From CAHJXF01 sp038254545 (GTDB taxonomy: Bacteria > Pseudomonadota > Gammaproteobacteria > Burkholderiales > Burkholderiaceae_D), in assembly GCA_038254545.1 (NCBI GenBank), contig JBBSGB010000010.1:40018-104017 (forward strand): a stretch of 64,000 nt of DNA, given 5' to 3'. Numbering within the stretch: the first letter of the stretch is position 1; each line of letters begins with the position of its first letter. Below the pieces are notes generated by a model. It did not search any database, was not told the origin of the DNA, and saw nothing but the letters and a program-made list of their open reading frames with translations. Positions 33,888 to 43,137 of the stretch are shown here, one piece after another. The translations under genes were made by a program, and so were the position numbers.

Positions 33888-35564
33888 TCACGCGGCCTTC
33901 TTCAAGCGCGCGGCGCGATTGGCGATGGCCGCTTCGATATACGCCTTGAAGAGCGGATGCCCGTCGCGCGGCGTGGACGTGAATTCGGGGTGGAACTGAA
34001 CGCCCACGAACCATGGATGCGCATTGGGGCCCGACTGCGGGAGCTCCATCATCTCGGGCAACGACTCGGTGGGCGTGTGCGCACTGATGCGATAGCCGCG
34101 CGCTTCGAGTTGCGGCGCGAAGAAATTGTTGACCTCGTAGCGATGCCGATGGCGCTCGTTGACCTCCGCGCCGTAGATGCGCGAGGCCAAGGTGCCGGGT
34201 TCGACCGGACAGCGTTGCGAGCCCAGGCGCATCGTGCCACCCAGATCGGAGTCGGTACTGCGTCGTTCGATCTTCCCGTCGCGATCCTGCCACTCGGTGA
34301 TCAGCGCCACCACCGGATGCGTCGTGTCGGGGTCGAACTCGGTGCTGTTGGCTCCCGCGAGGCCGCAGCGATTGCGTGCAAACTCGATCGTGGCCAGTTG
34401 CATGCCGAGACAAATGCCCAGGTACGGTATGCCGTTCTCGCGCGCATGACGGATCGCGACGATCTTGCCTTCGGTGCCGCGCTTGCCGAATCCACCGGGT
34501 ACGAGCACCGCATCGAGGTGCGCGAGACCATTGGTACCTTCGGTCTCGATCTGCTCGGAGTCGAGGTATTCGACGTTGACCTTCGAACCCGTGTGAATGC
34601 CGGCATGGACCAGGGCTTCGCTCAGGGACTTGTACGATTCGGTGAGGTCGACGTACTTACCGACCATGCCGATGGTGACCTCGTGCTTGGGATGCTCGAG
34701 GCTGTAGACGAGGCGATCCCACACCGACAGATCGGCGGGTTTCGCGGCGATGCCCAGCCGTTCGCAAACCAGATCGTCGAGACCCTGCGCATGCAGCATC
34801 GACGGGATCTTGTAGATCGAGTCTGCATCCCACACCGAGATCACGCCGTCCATCTCGATGTTGGAGAACAGCGAGATCTTGGCGCGCTCGTCTTCGGGAA
34901 TGATGCGATCGGCGCGGCACAGCAATGCGTCGGCCTGAATCCCGATCTCACGAAGCTTCTGCACGCTGTGCTGCGTGGGCTTGGTCTTTAACTCACCGGC
35001 CGAAGCGATGAACGGCACCAGCGTCAGATGCAGGAAGCACGCGTAACCGCGACCACCCTTCAGGCTCATCTGGCGCGCGGCTTCGAGAAAAGGCAGCGAT
35101 TCGATGTCGCCGACCGTGCCGCCGATTTCCACGATCGCGATATCGGCGCCGCCCTGGCCGACGAAGGCCGCCGACGCGCCACGCCGGATGAAATCTTGGA
35201 TCTCGTTGGTGATATGCGGGATCACCTGCACGGTCTTGCCCAGATACTCGCCGCGGCGTTCCTTGCGGATCACACTCTCGTAGATCTGGCCGGTCGTGAA
35301 GTTGTTGACCTTGCGCATCCGGGCACTGACGAAGCGCTCGTAATGCCCGAGGTCCAGATCGGTCTCGGCGCCGTCCTCGGTGACGAACACTTCGCCGTGC
35401 TGAAAAGGCGACATCGTGCCGGGATCGACGTTGATGTAGGGATCGAGCTTGAGGAGCGTGACCTTGAGGCCGCGCGATTCGAGGATGGCCGCGAGGGACG
35501 CGGCGGCGATGCCCTTGCCCAACGAGGACACCACCCCACCGGTGACGAATACGAATTTGGTCAT
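33888..35564 (-). CDS. pyrG: CTP synthase
   Basis: 558 residues from the ATG at 35564 (MTKFVFVTGGVVSSLGKG). N-terminal amidoligase domain with the P-loop and DLGHYERF; C-terminal class I glutaminase with nucleophile C385 in GICLGMQ and a His-Glu pair in FHPEFTS. It makes CTP from UTP, ATP and glutamine. It heads pyrG-kdsA-DUF1330-eno-ftsB; CTP is also needed for CMP-KDO. Confidence 0.98.
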   Translation of the reverse strand: MTKFVFVTGGVVSSLGKGIAAASLAAILESRGLKVTLLKLDPYINVDPGTMSPFQHGEVFVTEDGAETDLDLGHYERFVSARMRKVNNFTTGQIYESVIRKERRGEYLGKTVQVIPHITNEIQDFIRRGASAAFVGQGGADIAIVEIGGTVGDIESLPFLEAARQMSLKGGRGYACFLHLTLVPFIASAGELKTKPTQHSVQKLREIGIQADALLCRADRIIPEDERAKISLFSNIEMDGVISVWDADSIYKIPSMLHAQGLDDLVCERLGIAAKPADLSVWDRLVYSLEHPKHEVTIGMVGKYVDLTESYKSLSEALVHAGIHTGSKVNVEYLDSEQIETEGTNGLAHLDAVLVPGGFGKRGTEGKIVAIRHARENGIPYLGICLGMQLATIEFARNRCGLAGANSTEFDPDTTHPVVALITEWQDRDGKIERRSTDSDLGGTMRLGSQRCPVEPGTLASRIYGAEVNERHRHRYEVNNFFAPQLEARGYRISAHTPTESLPEMMELPQSGPNAHPWFVGVQFHPEFTSTPRDGHPLFKAYIEAAIANRAARLKKAA

Positions 35565-35638
35565 GAAGTGTCGCGCTTGCAGGCCCGGCGCGAAGTCCGA
35601 TTTCGCGTACACCTGCGCAGCACCACCGGGAAATTTGG

Positions 35639-35644
35639 ATTATA
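35639..35644 (-). promoter_or_regulatory. pyrG -10 element
   Basis: A perfect TATAAT on the minus strand, 74 bases before the pyrG start. The -35 region at 17 bases (GCAGGG) is poor. It lies in the divergent region between pyrG and the DUF1624 gene. Confidence 0.45.
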
Positions 35645-35693
35645 GCGGAAGCGTCGCGGCCCCCTGCCACAACACGCTTGCATAATCGCGGCG

Positions 35694-36554
35694 ATGAACA
35701 AGAAACGCTCGCGACCGCAGCGGTCGAAAACCGCGACCAGGGCGAAGTCGCTCGCGTCCGCTGCGATCCGCCCACCGATTGCAAATCGCGACGCCGCGCC
35801 ACGCCTGGATGTCGTCGATACGGCGCGCGGCGTGGCGATCGCGATGATGATCGCCTATCACTTCTGCTTCGACCTGACGTATTTCGGCTGGACGCGGTGG
35901 GCGATGCTCGACGACCCTCGATGGGTAGCATGGCGCGCGAGCATCGTGGTGAGTTTTCTCTTTCTCGTCGGCATCTCGCTCGCGTTGCGGGAGGCCCGCG
36001 ATCGGGCGCGCGTGCCGGCGATGCCACACGGCCGCGACGCGAATCGCGCGTTCATCAAGCGCTGGGCGCAGGTTGCTGCGGGGGCGCTGCTGGTGAGCAT
36101 CGGCAGCGCGCTGCTGTTTCCCGATACCTTCATCTACTTCGGCGTCCTGCATTTCGTCGCGGTTGCGCTGTGGGTCTGCCGACGCGCACCGCGGCTGGGC
36201 GCGTCGGCCATCGCGCTTGGCCTCGTTGCAATCGCGCTCGGTACGCTGATCCACGAACCTGCGTTCGACCCGCGCCTGATCAACTGGATCGGATTCGCCG
36301 AGCAGAAACCGATCACCGAGGACTACGTGCCGCTGTTTCCGTGGCTCGGGGTGGTCCTAATCGGCTGCGGAATCGGTGCCCTCTGGACGCGGCACAAGTG
36401 CCGCCTTGCACCGTTCGTGTCGCATGCCTGGCAAGGTACCCCGCGTGGTCTGCGTAAGCTGCTTGCGACTTCGGGCCGATGGAGCCTCACCATCTACCTC
36501 GTACATCAGCCCATCCTGTTCGGCGCGATGAGCCTGATCAAACAACTAAGATGA
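35694..36554 (+). CDS. DUF1624 multi-pass membrane protein (acyltransferase-like)
   Basis: 286 residues. A basic N-terminal tail of ~35 residues precedes DVVDTARGVAIAMMIAYHFCFDL, the heparan-alpha-glucosaminide N-acetyltransferase-like start of DUF1624, which has about seven membrane helices. The end (WSLTIYLVHQPILFG) is typical of membrane acyltransferases. The substrate is unknown. It converges with the DUF3108 gene, three bases apart. Confidence 0.8.
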   Translation: MNKKRSRPQRSKTATRAKSLASAAIRPPIANRDAAPRLDVVDTARGVAIAMMIAYHFCFDLTYFGWTRWAMLDDPRWVAWRASIVVSFLFLVGISLALREARDRARVPAMPHGRDANRAFIKRWAQVAAGALLVSIGSALLFPDTFIYFGVLHFVAVALWVCRRAPRLGASAIALGLVAIALGTLIHEPAFDPRLINWIGFAEQKPITEDYVPLFPWLGVVLIGCGIGALWTRHKCRLAPFVSHAWQGTPRGLRKLLATSGRWSLTIYLVHQPILFGAMSLIKQLR

Positions 36555-36557
36555 ATC

Positions 36558-37280
36558 TTACTTGTAGTTGAACGTGATCTTTGCCGAGTAGGCCTTGCGA
36601 GTCGCGGGATCCTTGAGATTGGTGATCCCGGAATATTCGAGTATCTGCTTGTTGTCCATGTCGATCGTCAGTTCCAGCGGCGGCAGGAGCAGCCGCAGCA
36701 GGGAGTCGAGTTCGATGCGCACCCGCATCGCGCGGCGGCCGTCGACCTCGACGTTCGCCAGCTTTCTCGCCCGCAACCGGAAGCTGTCGGTCTTGCCGGC
36801 GACTGCGAGTGTGAAATGCAGTGTGGTCCCGGCTTCGAGTTGTTCGAGGTGATCGACCACGTAGGGCTGCGAGCCGCAGTCGGCCACCATGTTCTGCACG
36901 CGTGTCAGCGACGCGGCATGGCGTTGGCCGTCGCGCAGCATCGAGACATCGACATGCTGTGCATCGATGCGCGTGATGGCTTCGTGATATTCGACATTCG
37001 ATTGATCGAGCGTGTAGATCGGCATGTAGCGATCGGTCGAGAAGTCGAACTTGCGCACGCCGATCGCCACGCCGCCGGGAAGGAAATATCGCGTCGTTCC
37101 CGACGTCCATCGACCGTTCTCGACCTGGACTTCGTAGTTCTCGGTGTAGAGCACGCGGCCGGTCTTGAGGTCGTGCGCGGCGGTGGTGAAGCGCTGGGTT
37201 TCCACAGCGTGCGCAAGACATGGCGCAATCGCCAGCCAGGAGAACAACGCAACGGCCTTCACGAATCGGGGGCTAAGCAT
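36558..37280 (-). CDS. DUF3108 periplasmic protein
   Basis: 240 residues from the ATG at 37280. Signal peptide MLSPRFVKAVALFSWLAIAP with cleavage near AHA-VE. The mature part is beta-rich (YEVQVENGRWTSGTTRYF, KTDSFRLRARKLANVEV, YSGITNLKDPATRKAYSAKI) and matches DUF3108. The start overlaps the stop of the upstream methyltransferase by 8 bases, so they are likely co-translated. The function is unknown; context suggests the cell envelope. Confidence 0.75.
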   Translation of the reverse strand: MLSPRFVKAVALFSWLAIAPCLAHAVETQRFTTAAHDLKTGRVLYTENYEVQVENGRWTSGTTRYFLPGGVAIGVRKFDFSTDRYMPIYTLDQSNVEYHEAITRIDAQHVDVSMLRDGQRHAASLTRVQNMVADCGSQPYVVDHLEQLEAGTTLHFTLAVAGKTDSFRLRARKLANVEVDGRRAMRVRIELDSLLRLLLPPLELTIDMDNKQILEYSGITNLKDPATRKAYSAKITFNYK

Positions 37281-38337
37281 CGATCTCTGCCACGCCGCGC
37301 CTGGCGAGTCGGTAATGGGCAACGCCCCATTGCCGGCCTTCGTCGTAGCCGAACAATTCGGCGACGGCCATGTAGAACATGCGCCAGCGCGCGAACCAGA
37401 TGCGCGCGTCGCCCTCACCGTAGGTCGCTCGAAAGATTTCCATGATGGCGCCTTCGGCGTTGTCCATGTGGCGCAACCAGTCGTTGGCGGTGCGCTCGTA
37501 GTGTCGTCCGGAAACCCACCAGCGTTTCTCGACCTGGAGATCGTCGTCGAAATGCTTGAAGAGATCGAAGCTCGGCATCGTGCCGCCGGTGAAGAAGTAG
37601 CGCGACATCCAGTCGTCGGCTTCCTTGTCCTCGAAGTGATAGGCGAGTTGCCGGTTCGCGAACACGTGCACGAACACGCGGCCCTCCACGGCCAGCCAGC
37701 GCGCGATCTTCGCGAACAGTTTCCGATAATTCTTCATGTGCTCGAACATCTCGATGGAGACGATGCGGTCGAAGCCTTCTCCGATATCGGCCGCATCGAA
37801 TTCGTAGTCGACGATGTTGCCGGTGCGTATCGTGAGATTGGTCAGGCCGCGCTTGGTGGCTGCCGCTTCGATGTATTCGCGCTGCCCATGCGAGTTGGAC
37901 AGGCCGATCACGGTCGAACGGGGAAAGCGCGCAGCCGCCCAGAGCGCGAAAGAACCCCATCCACAACCGAGGTCGAGGATGCGCTGGCCGTCGACAAGCC
38001 CGGCGCGATCGGCATAGCTGGCGAGCATCGCCTCTTCGGCGCCGGCGAGGCTTTCGCGTCCGGACGCAAACAGGCAGCACGAATACTTCAGCCGCGGCCC
38101 GAGATGCAGGCGAAAGAATTGCGCCGGCACTTCGTAGTGCTGGCGATTGGCCGACTGGGATTCGATCGCGATCGGACTTGCGTCGAGCTCGCGCACGAAT
38201 TGATGGAAGCGCGCGCCAAGCGCCGCATCGTCTCCCGCGGCTTCGCTCTTGAGCCGCCTGGTCATGAGCCGGCGCATGCCGGCCCGGACCCAAGAGTCCG
38301 GCAGCCAGCGGCGTTCGGCGAGATCGATGACGTTCAT
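37273..38337 (-). CDS. Cyclopropane-fatty-acid-synthase-like SAM methyltransferase
   Basis: 354 residues from the ATG at 38337. Class I methyltransferase core with LDLGCGWGSFALW (SAM-binding), GLSNSHGQREYIE and VSIEMFEHMKNY; the region HYEVPAQFFRLHLGPRLKYSCC corresponds to the CFA synthase N-terminal substrate region. It resembles the plant/bacterial CFA-related group that includes coclaurine N-methyltransferase-like proteins rather than E. coli Cfa. Likely substrates are unsaturated acyl chains (inference). It overlaps the DUF3108 start by 8 bases and follows DUF1295 by 7 bases. Confidence 0.85.
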   Translation of the reverse strand: MNVIDLAERRWLPDSWVRAGMRRLMTRRLKSEAAGDDAALGARFHQFVRELDASPIAIESQSANRQHYEVPAQFFRLHLGPRLKYSCCLFASGRESLAGAEEAMLASYADRAGLVDGQRILDLGCGWGSFALWAAARFPRSTVIGLSNSHGQREYIEAAATKRGLTNLTIRTGNIVDYEFDAADIGEGFDRIVSIEMFEHMKNYRKLFAKIARWLAVEGRVFVHVFANRQLAYHFEDKEADDWMSRYFFTGGTMPSFDLFKHFDDDLQVEKRWWVSGRHYERTANDWLRHMDNAEGAIMEIFRATYGEGDARIWFARWRMFYMAVAELFGYDEGRQWGVAHYRLARRGVAEIDA

Positions 38338-38344
38338 GCGGTAC

Positions 38345-39133
38345 TCATCGGACGGCTTCGCGCTTGGGTAGCCACGGAATGAACGCACTGGTGGTGCGCA
38401 TGTAATCCGCGTATCCGGGCCGGCTCCTGGCGAGATGGGCCTCGGTAATCGGGATACCGGAGAGGCGCAGCAGCAGGAAGGCCATCACGGCCGGCGAGAT
38501 CAGGCCGACCCACCACCACGGGCTGCCGATCGCCAGCAGCAGATACGTGAACCAGTGCAGGCACTCGAAGAAATAATTCGGGTGTCTCGAATAGCGCCAC
38601 AGGCCTGCACGGCACACGCGACCCTTGTTGCTGCTGTCCTTCACGAAGCGCGCGAGTTGCGCGTCAGCCGTGGCTTCGCCGACCACCGAGACGATCCACA
38701 CGATCGCCGCCGCAGCGGCCGCCCAGGGCGGCGGAAGATCATCGCGCCACGCCACGACCACGAAGGGCAACGACAACAGCGCGGCGAACACGGTCTGGAA
38801 CTGGAAGAACCAGAACAGATTGCGATCGGCATTCTTGCCCCATTGCTCGCGAAAGCGCGCATAGCGGCCGTCTTCTGGCTTGCCGTGATTGCGCATGAAC
38901 AGATGCATGCCCAGACGCAATCCCCAAAGGCCGGCAAGCACGGCGAGCATCGTTCGCAGCGCGATCGGCGCACTGCCGAACGCCGCGAAGCAGACGCCGA
39001 GCGCTCCCAGGCTCCACGACCAGACCGGATCGACCAGGTTGCTGTTGTGACTCTTCAGCTGAAATATCCAGACGACCGCGAGCGCGAGCGCCACGCACGC
39101 AATGGCGCCGACGTAGATCAGACAGGCGTGCAT
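38345..39133 (-). CDS. DUF1295 membrane protein (steroid 5-alpha-reductase-like fold)
   Basis: 262 residues from the ATG at 39133; a TTG at 39169 would add 12 residues. About seven membrane helices. Characteristic DUF1295 motifs: NLVDPVWSWSLG, ARFREQWGK, CRAGLWRYSRHPNYFFECLHW and LLRLSGIPITEAHLARSRPGYADY. The family belongs with isoprenylcysteine methyltransferases and steroid reductases. Next to a CFA-like methyltransferase it suggests lipid modification, but the reaction is unknown. Confidence 0.88.
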   Translation of the reverse strand: MHACLIYVGAIACVALALAVVWIFQLKSHNSNLVDPVWSWSLGALGVCFAAFGSAPIALRTMLAVLAGLWGLRLGMHLFMRNHGKPEDGRYARFREQWGKNADRNLFWFFQFQTVFAALLSLPFVVVAWRDDLPPPWAAAAAAIVWIVSVVGEATADAQLARFVKDSSNKGRVCRAGLWRYSRHPNYFFECLHWFTYLLLAIGSPWWWVGLISPAVMAFLLLRLSGIPITEAHLARSRPGYADYMRTTSAFIPWLPKREAVR

Positions 39134-39227
39134 CGGGAGCGAATGGACAGGGAGATCATCGAAAGGCAAGGCCGCGCATGATTACAAGCAGCTTTACGCG
39201 TCGCAACGACCGACGGATTCGATCGCA

Positions 39228-39953
39228 TCACAATCCGAGCGCGCGTTGTTGCGCTTCGACCAACGTGCCGATACCGCGCTTGGCGAGATCGATCAGCGCA
39301 TCGAGTTGCTCGCGCGAAAACGGCTCGCCTTCGGCCGTCCCCTGGATCTCGACGATCCCACCCGAGCCGGTCATGACGAAGTTCATGTCGGTATCGCACG
39401 AGGAGTCCTCATCGTAGTCGAGGTCGAGCAAGGCGACGCCGTCCATCAATCCCGCCGACACCGCCGCCACGAAATCGCGCACCGGACTCTTCGCAATCAC
39501 GCCGCGGGCAAGCAGCGATGCAATCGCATCGTGCGCGGCCACGAAGGCGCCGGTGATGCTCGCGGTGCGCGTCCCGCCGTCGGCCTGCAGCACGTCGCAG
39601 TCGAGCGTGACGGTGCGTTCGCCCAGTGCGCCCAGATCGAACACGCTGCGCATCGAACGCCCGATCAGCCGCTGTATCTCCTGCGTGCGCCCGGATTGCT
39701 TGCCGCGCGCGGCCTCGCGATCGCTGCGCGTGTGCGTGGCGCGCGGCAGCATGCCGTACTCGGCGGTCAACCAGCCCTGCCCCTTGCCCTTGAGAAACGG
39801 CGGCACGCGTTCTTCGACGCTCGCCGTGCACAGCACGCGCGTGTGACCGAACTCGACGAGCACCGAGCCTTCGGCATAGCGGGTGTACTGGCGCGTGATG
39901 CGCACGGCGCGCAGCGTATCGGCTGCGCGCCCATCGAAGCGGACAATCGTCAT
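39228..39953 (-). CDS. rph: RNase PH
   Basis: 241 residues from the ATG at 39953, with AAGGAAAC before it. Motifs: GSVLVEFGHTRVLCTASVEE, LTAEYGMLPRATHTR, DCDVLQADGGTRTASITGAF and DLDYDEDSSCDTDMNFVMT. It trims tRNA 3' ends phosphorolytically. It follows the PP2C gene by 19 bases. The rdgB-hemW genes that usually follow rph in this group are absent here. Confidence 0.97.
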   Translation of the reverse strand: MTIVRFDGRAADTLRAVRITRQYTRYAEGSVLVEFGHTRVLCTASVEERVPPFLKGKGQGWLTAEYGMLPRATHTRSDREAARGKQSGRTQEIQRLIGRSMRSVFDLGALGERTVTLDCDVLQADGGTRTASITGAFVAAHDAIASLLARGVIAKSPVRDFVAAVSAGLMDGVALLDLDYDEDSSCDTDMNFVMTGSGGIVEIQGTAEGEPFSREQLDALIDLAKRGIGTLVEAQQRALGL

Positions 39954-39972
39954 TGTTTCCTTCGAGCGCAAG

Positions 39973-40902
39973 TCAGAGCTTGGGCATCAGCTTGTTGGAC
40001 TTGCGTATCGAGCTGCGAATATCGTCGATCGCGCGTTCGATCTCGCTGTCGGTCATGGGCGAATGCGGAACCTCGAGCTGAGTCGGCCGCAGATGATTGA
40101 TGGTGGTGGTGATGGCACCCAGCGGCATCGCGATGGTCGAGACTGCCTCTGCCTCGTCGAGGTCGGCGCCTTCCCAGCTCATCGCCATGCCGGTCACGTT
40201 GTCGGCGTCGTCGCCGGCTTCCATCAGCGCGAGGTAGATCAGGTCGGGCACCGCGCGCATCACGGTGTTATCCGCGAAGGTCGATGCGATCGCCTGATCG
40301 GCCACTGCCGACCACAGACCGTCGGTGCACAGGAACAGCGAATCACCCGGCTGCAGCGTCATCTTTCGGGACAGCTCGACGGTCGGCAGTTCGGGCGAGC
40401 CGAGGCAATTGAAGAGCTTGTTGCGATCGGGATGGCTGTCGATGTCCGCGGGCGACGCAAGGCCCTGCAGGATCATGCTCTGGATCTTCGAATGGTCGCG
40501 CGTCTGCGCGATGATCTCGCCCGCACGGATCCAGTAGAGCCGCGAATCGCCGACGTGCGCCCAGTAGGCCGCGCCGTTTTGCACGACGCATGCGACGATC
40601 GTGGTCCGCGGCGATTCGGCCAGCTTGTTGGCCGCGCGGTAATGCAGGATCTGCTGGTGCGCGTCGAGCAGGCTCGATTCAAGAAAGCGCTGCGGGCTCT
40701 TGAGCATCGGCGTGGCCTGCTGCTGGAACAGCGCGCCCACCGTCTGCACCGCGATCTGCGCGGCCATGTCGCCCTGCAGATGCCCGCCCATGCCGTCGGC
40801 GATGATCATCAGCAGCGCGTCGCGCGTGAAGCAATAGCCCATGCGGTCCTGATTGGACTTGCGACCGCCCTTCTTGCTTTCCTGATAGATCGAAAACCGC
40901 AT
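39973..40902 (-). CDS. PP2C-family Ser/Thr protein phosphatase
   Basis: 309 residues. Metal-binding and catalytic motifs: NQDRMGY, IIADGMGGH (D36, G37), LCTDGLWSAV and DADNVTGMA. This fits a metal-dependent PPM phosphatase, probably soluble. A tail after ~240 contains MPLGAITTTINHLRPTQLEV. It lies 15 bases after the Ser/Thr kinase gene, so kinase and phosphatase form an on/off pair. Confidence 0.93.
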   Translation of the reverse strand: MRFSIYQESKKGGRKSNQDRMGYCFTRDALLMIIADGMGGHLQGDMAAQIAVQTVGALFQQQATPMLKSPQRFLESSLLDAHQQILHYRAANKLAESPRTTIVACVVQNGAAYWAHVGDSRLYWIRAGEIIAQTRDHSKIQSMILQGLASPADIDSHPDRNKLFNCLGSPELPTVELSRKMTLQPGDSLFLCTDGLWSAVADQAIASTFADNTVMRAVPDLIYLALMEAGDDADNVTGMAMSWEGADLDEAEAVSTIAMPLGAITTTINHLRPTQLEVPHSPMTDSEIERAIDDIRSSIRKSNKLMPKL

Positions 40903-40917
40903 GAGGCACCGTGAGTA

Positions 40918-41937
40918 TTACCTGCTTTGGCGTGTGTACAAGGATATGGTGGACGAGCGGCGCATGTCACCCAGGCCGAGGCCGCGTGGCTTGAGCGCAC
41001 GCAACCGATCGAGCGCGCGATCGGTCAAGGTTTTCTTCTGTGGCGTGGGAACGCGATCGAGCAGCGCCTTCTGCAGCGCGAACACGCTCTGCGGCCGCTC
41101 GAGCGGGTCGAGCTTCAGGCACCATTCGACCACACCCAGCAACTCCTTCGAATAGCTGTGCGACAGCTCGCGTATTTTCGCACCCATCTTGTCATTGAGC
41201 AGCCGCGCATCGGCCGGCTGCGGCGCGTGCCCTGACATCGACGCGAAGATCGAAGCGCCGATGCCGTAGATGTCGGTCCAGGGGCCGAGCTGTCCGCCCT
41301 TTTCGCAGAGCTCGGGTGCGGCGAAGCCGGGCGTGTACATCGGATAGAGCTTGTCGTTGTCGGTGGTCAGCGTGCGCCGCGCGGCGCCGAAGTCGAGCAG
41401 AATCGGCGATGCATCGCGCCGCAGATAGAGATTGGCAGGCTTGAGATCGAGGTGCAGCAGCTTGTTGGTGTGGACCTCGCGCAGGCCGTTCATCACCTGC
41501 GTGAACACCAGCCGGATGAAGCGTTCGCCGAGCAGTTTCTTCTCGCCGCGATCGCGATATTTTAGGATCTGTTCCTGCAGGGTGCGGCCCTGTTCGTAGA
41601 GCATCACCATGTACACGGTCTCGTTGGCGCGAAAGAAATTCACGACGCGCACCACGTTCGGATGCAGGATGCGCGCGAGCGCGCGGCCCTCTTCGAAAAA
41701 GCATTTGAGGCCGATGCGAAAGGTCGCCAGATTCGACTCGACGATCGTCGGGACCAACTCGCCGGCGCGCCGCAACGCAAGCGAGCTCGGCAGGTACTCC
41801 TTGATGGCGACGGGCCGATCGAACTCATCGCGTGCGAGATAGACGATCGAGAACCCGCCGCTGGATATCTTCCTTACAATGCGGTAGCCCTCGACCTCGT
41901 AGCCTTCGGGCAGCGGGGCGTTCGATTGTGAAGCCAT
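40918..41937 (-). CDS. Ser/Thr protein kinase (non-RD type), partner of PP2C
   Basis: 339 residues, soluble. Hanks-type kinase: glycine loop SSGGFSIVY, VAIKEY with K46, HLDLKPANLYL (162-172) and DFG (182-184), APE in FAAPELCE. The catalytic loop has HLD instead of HRD, so it is a non-RD kinase that need not be activated by loop phosphorylation. The C-terminus is basic without a sensor domain or TM helix. It is upstream of PP2C and divergent from yicC, the common arrangement in Burkholderiales. Confidence 0.92.
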   Translation of the reverse strand: MASQSNAPLPEGYEVEGYRIVRKISSGGFSIVYLARDEFDRPVAIKEYLPSSLALRRAGELVPTIVESNLATFRIGLKCFFEEGRALARILHPNVVRVVNFFRANETVYMVMLYEQGRTLQEQILKYRDRGEKKLLGERFIRLVFTQVMNGLREVHTNKLLHLDLKPANLYLRRDASPILLDFGAARRTLTTDNDKLYPMYTPGFAAPELCEKGGQLGPWTDIYGIGASIFASMSGHAPQPADARLLNDKMGAKIRELSHSYSKELLGVVEWCLKLDPLERPQSVFALQKALLDRVPTPQKKTLTDRALDRLRALKPRGLGLGDMRRSSTISLYTRQSR

Positions 41938-42184
41938 ACGATCAGCGGCCGCGAGGTTGAATCATCAACATGGAAATATGGGGACGACGACACAAGGCCG
42001 TCGCATGAGGAGGCGTTTGTCGGCGAGGCCACGCAGCTTGCCGCAATGACCCGATCGACCGGAAGGAGCCCCGCAGGGCAGCGGCATTTTGTTCATTTCG
42101 TGCCTGCTTGTAAAGGAAACCCCGGTCCGCATGAGCATCGCATCGATCACATCGACCCATACAAGAGCCGACAAGACACCCCAC

Positions 42185-43126
42185 ATGACCGTTTCCAGCA
42201 TGACCGGCTTCGCGCTGGCCCGCCGCGATCACCGTATCGGCGCCATCGTTCTGGAGATCCGCAGCGTCAACTCGCGTTATCTCGATCCTCAGTTTCGCAT
42301 CAGCGATGAACTGCGCGCGGGCGAGGCGACGCTGCGCGAAGCGCTCGCTGCACGCATCTCGCGCGGCAAGCTCGACGTGCGCTTCTACATTCATCGCAGC
42401 ACGGCCACCAGCAAGGGCATGGCCGCGGCCGAAACCATGCTCGCGCAGATCGATGCGCTCCAACGCAGCGTGCGCGCGCGCTTGCCCGACGCCGCGCCGC
42501 TGTCGGTCAATGAAATCCTGCACTGGCCAGGCGTCCTCGAAAGCGGCGAGATCGAGCTCGACGAAATCATTGCGCTCACCCGCGAACTCGTCGCGGACGC
42601 GATCGAGCAGCTTGCCCTTGCGCGCGCGCGCGAAGGCGAGCGCCTCGCCGTGGTGATCGTCGAGCGGGTTGCGGCGATGGAGGCGATCGCCACGGCCTTG
42701 CAGCCGCTCGTCCCGAGGCTGGTCGAGGCGCATCAACAGAAGCTCGAGCAAAGACTGGCCGCGGCCTTGGGCGTGGTGTTCGATGCGAGCACCGCGGCGG
42801 GCACTGCCGGCAACGCGACAACCCCTGCGATATCGATCTCGCGCAACGAAGCCCTCGATCGCATCCGCCAGGAGATCACGCTCTACGGCACACGCATCGA
42901 CGTGTCCGAGGAACTCGCCCGACTGTCGGGTCATCTGTCCGAGGTTCGCGCCATCCTCACGCGCGGCGGCGCGGTGGGCAAGCGGCTCGACTTCATGATG
43001 CAGGAGATGAATCGCGAGGCGAACACGCTCGGATCGAAATCGGCCGCGGCCGAACTCGCCGACTCGGCCGTCGAACTCAAGCTCGCGATCGAACAGATTC
43101 GCGAGCAGGTCCAGAATCTCGAGTGA
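42185..43126 (+). CDS. yicC: YicC family endoribonuclease-like protein
   Basis: 313 residues from the ATG at 42185. It has the N-terminal MTGFALARRD, EIRSVNSRYLDPQFR, and a C-terminal DUF1732 part ELARLSGHLSEVRAILTRGG and GKRLDFMMQEMNREANTLGSK. E. coli YicC has been linked to RNA (RyhB) degradation. Its stop overlaps a GTG of gmk (GTGA). The 247-base divergent region upstream (41938-42184) shows no gene. Confidence 0.92.
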   Translation: MTVSSMTGFALARRDHRIGAIVLEIRSVNSRYLDPQFRISDELRAGEATLREALAARISRGKLDVRFYIHRSTATSKGMAAAETMLAQIDALQRSVRARLPDAAPLSVNEILHWPGVLESGEIELDEIIALTRELVADAIEQLALARAREGERLAVVIVERVAAMEAIATALQPLVPRLVEAHQQKLEQRLAAALGVVFDASTAAGTAGNATTPAISISRNEALDRIRQEITLYGTRIDVSEELARLSGHLSEVRAILTRGGAVGKRLDFMMQEMNREANTLGSKSAAAELADSAVELKLAIEQIREQVQNLE

Positions 43127-43137
43127 GTCCCTCCCCC

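Noticed and set aside
35681..35693. CATAAT seven bases before the DUF1624 ATG, suggesting a leaderless mRNA
   Set aside because: There is no -35 and no proper extended -10, and the gene's start is not certain; chance is a sufficient explanation.
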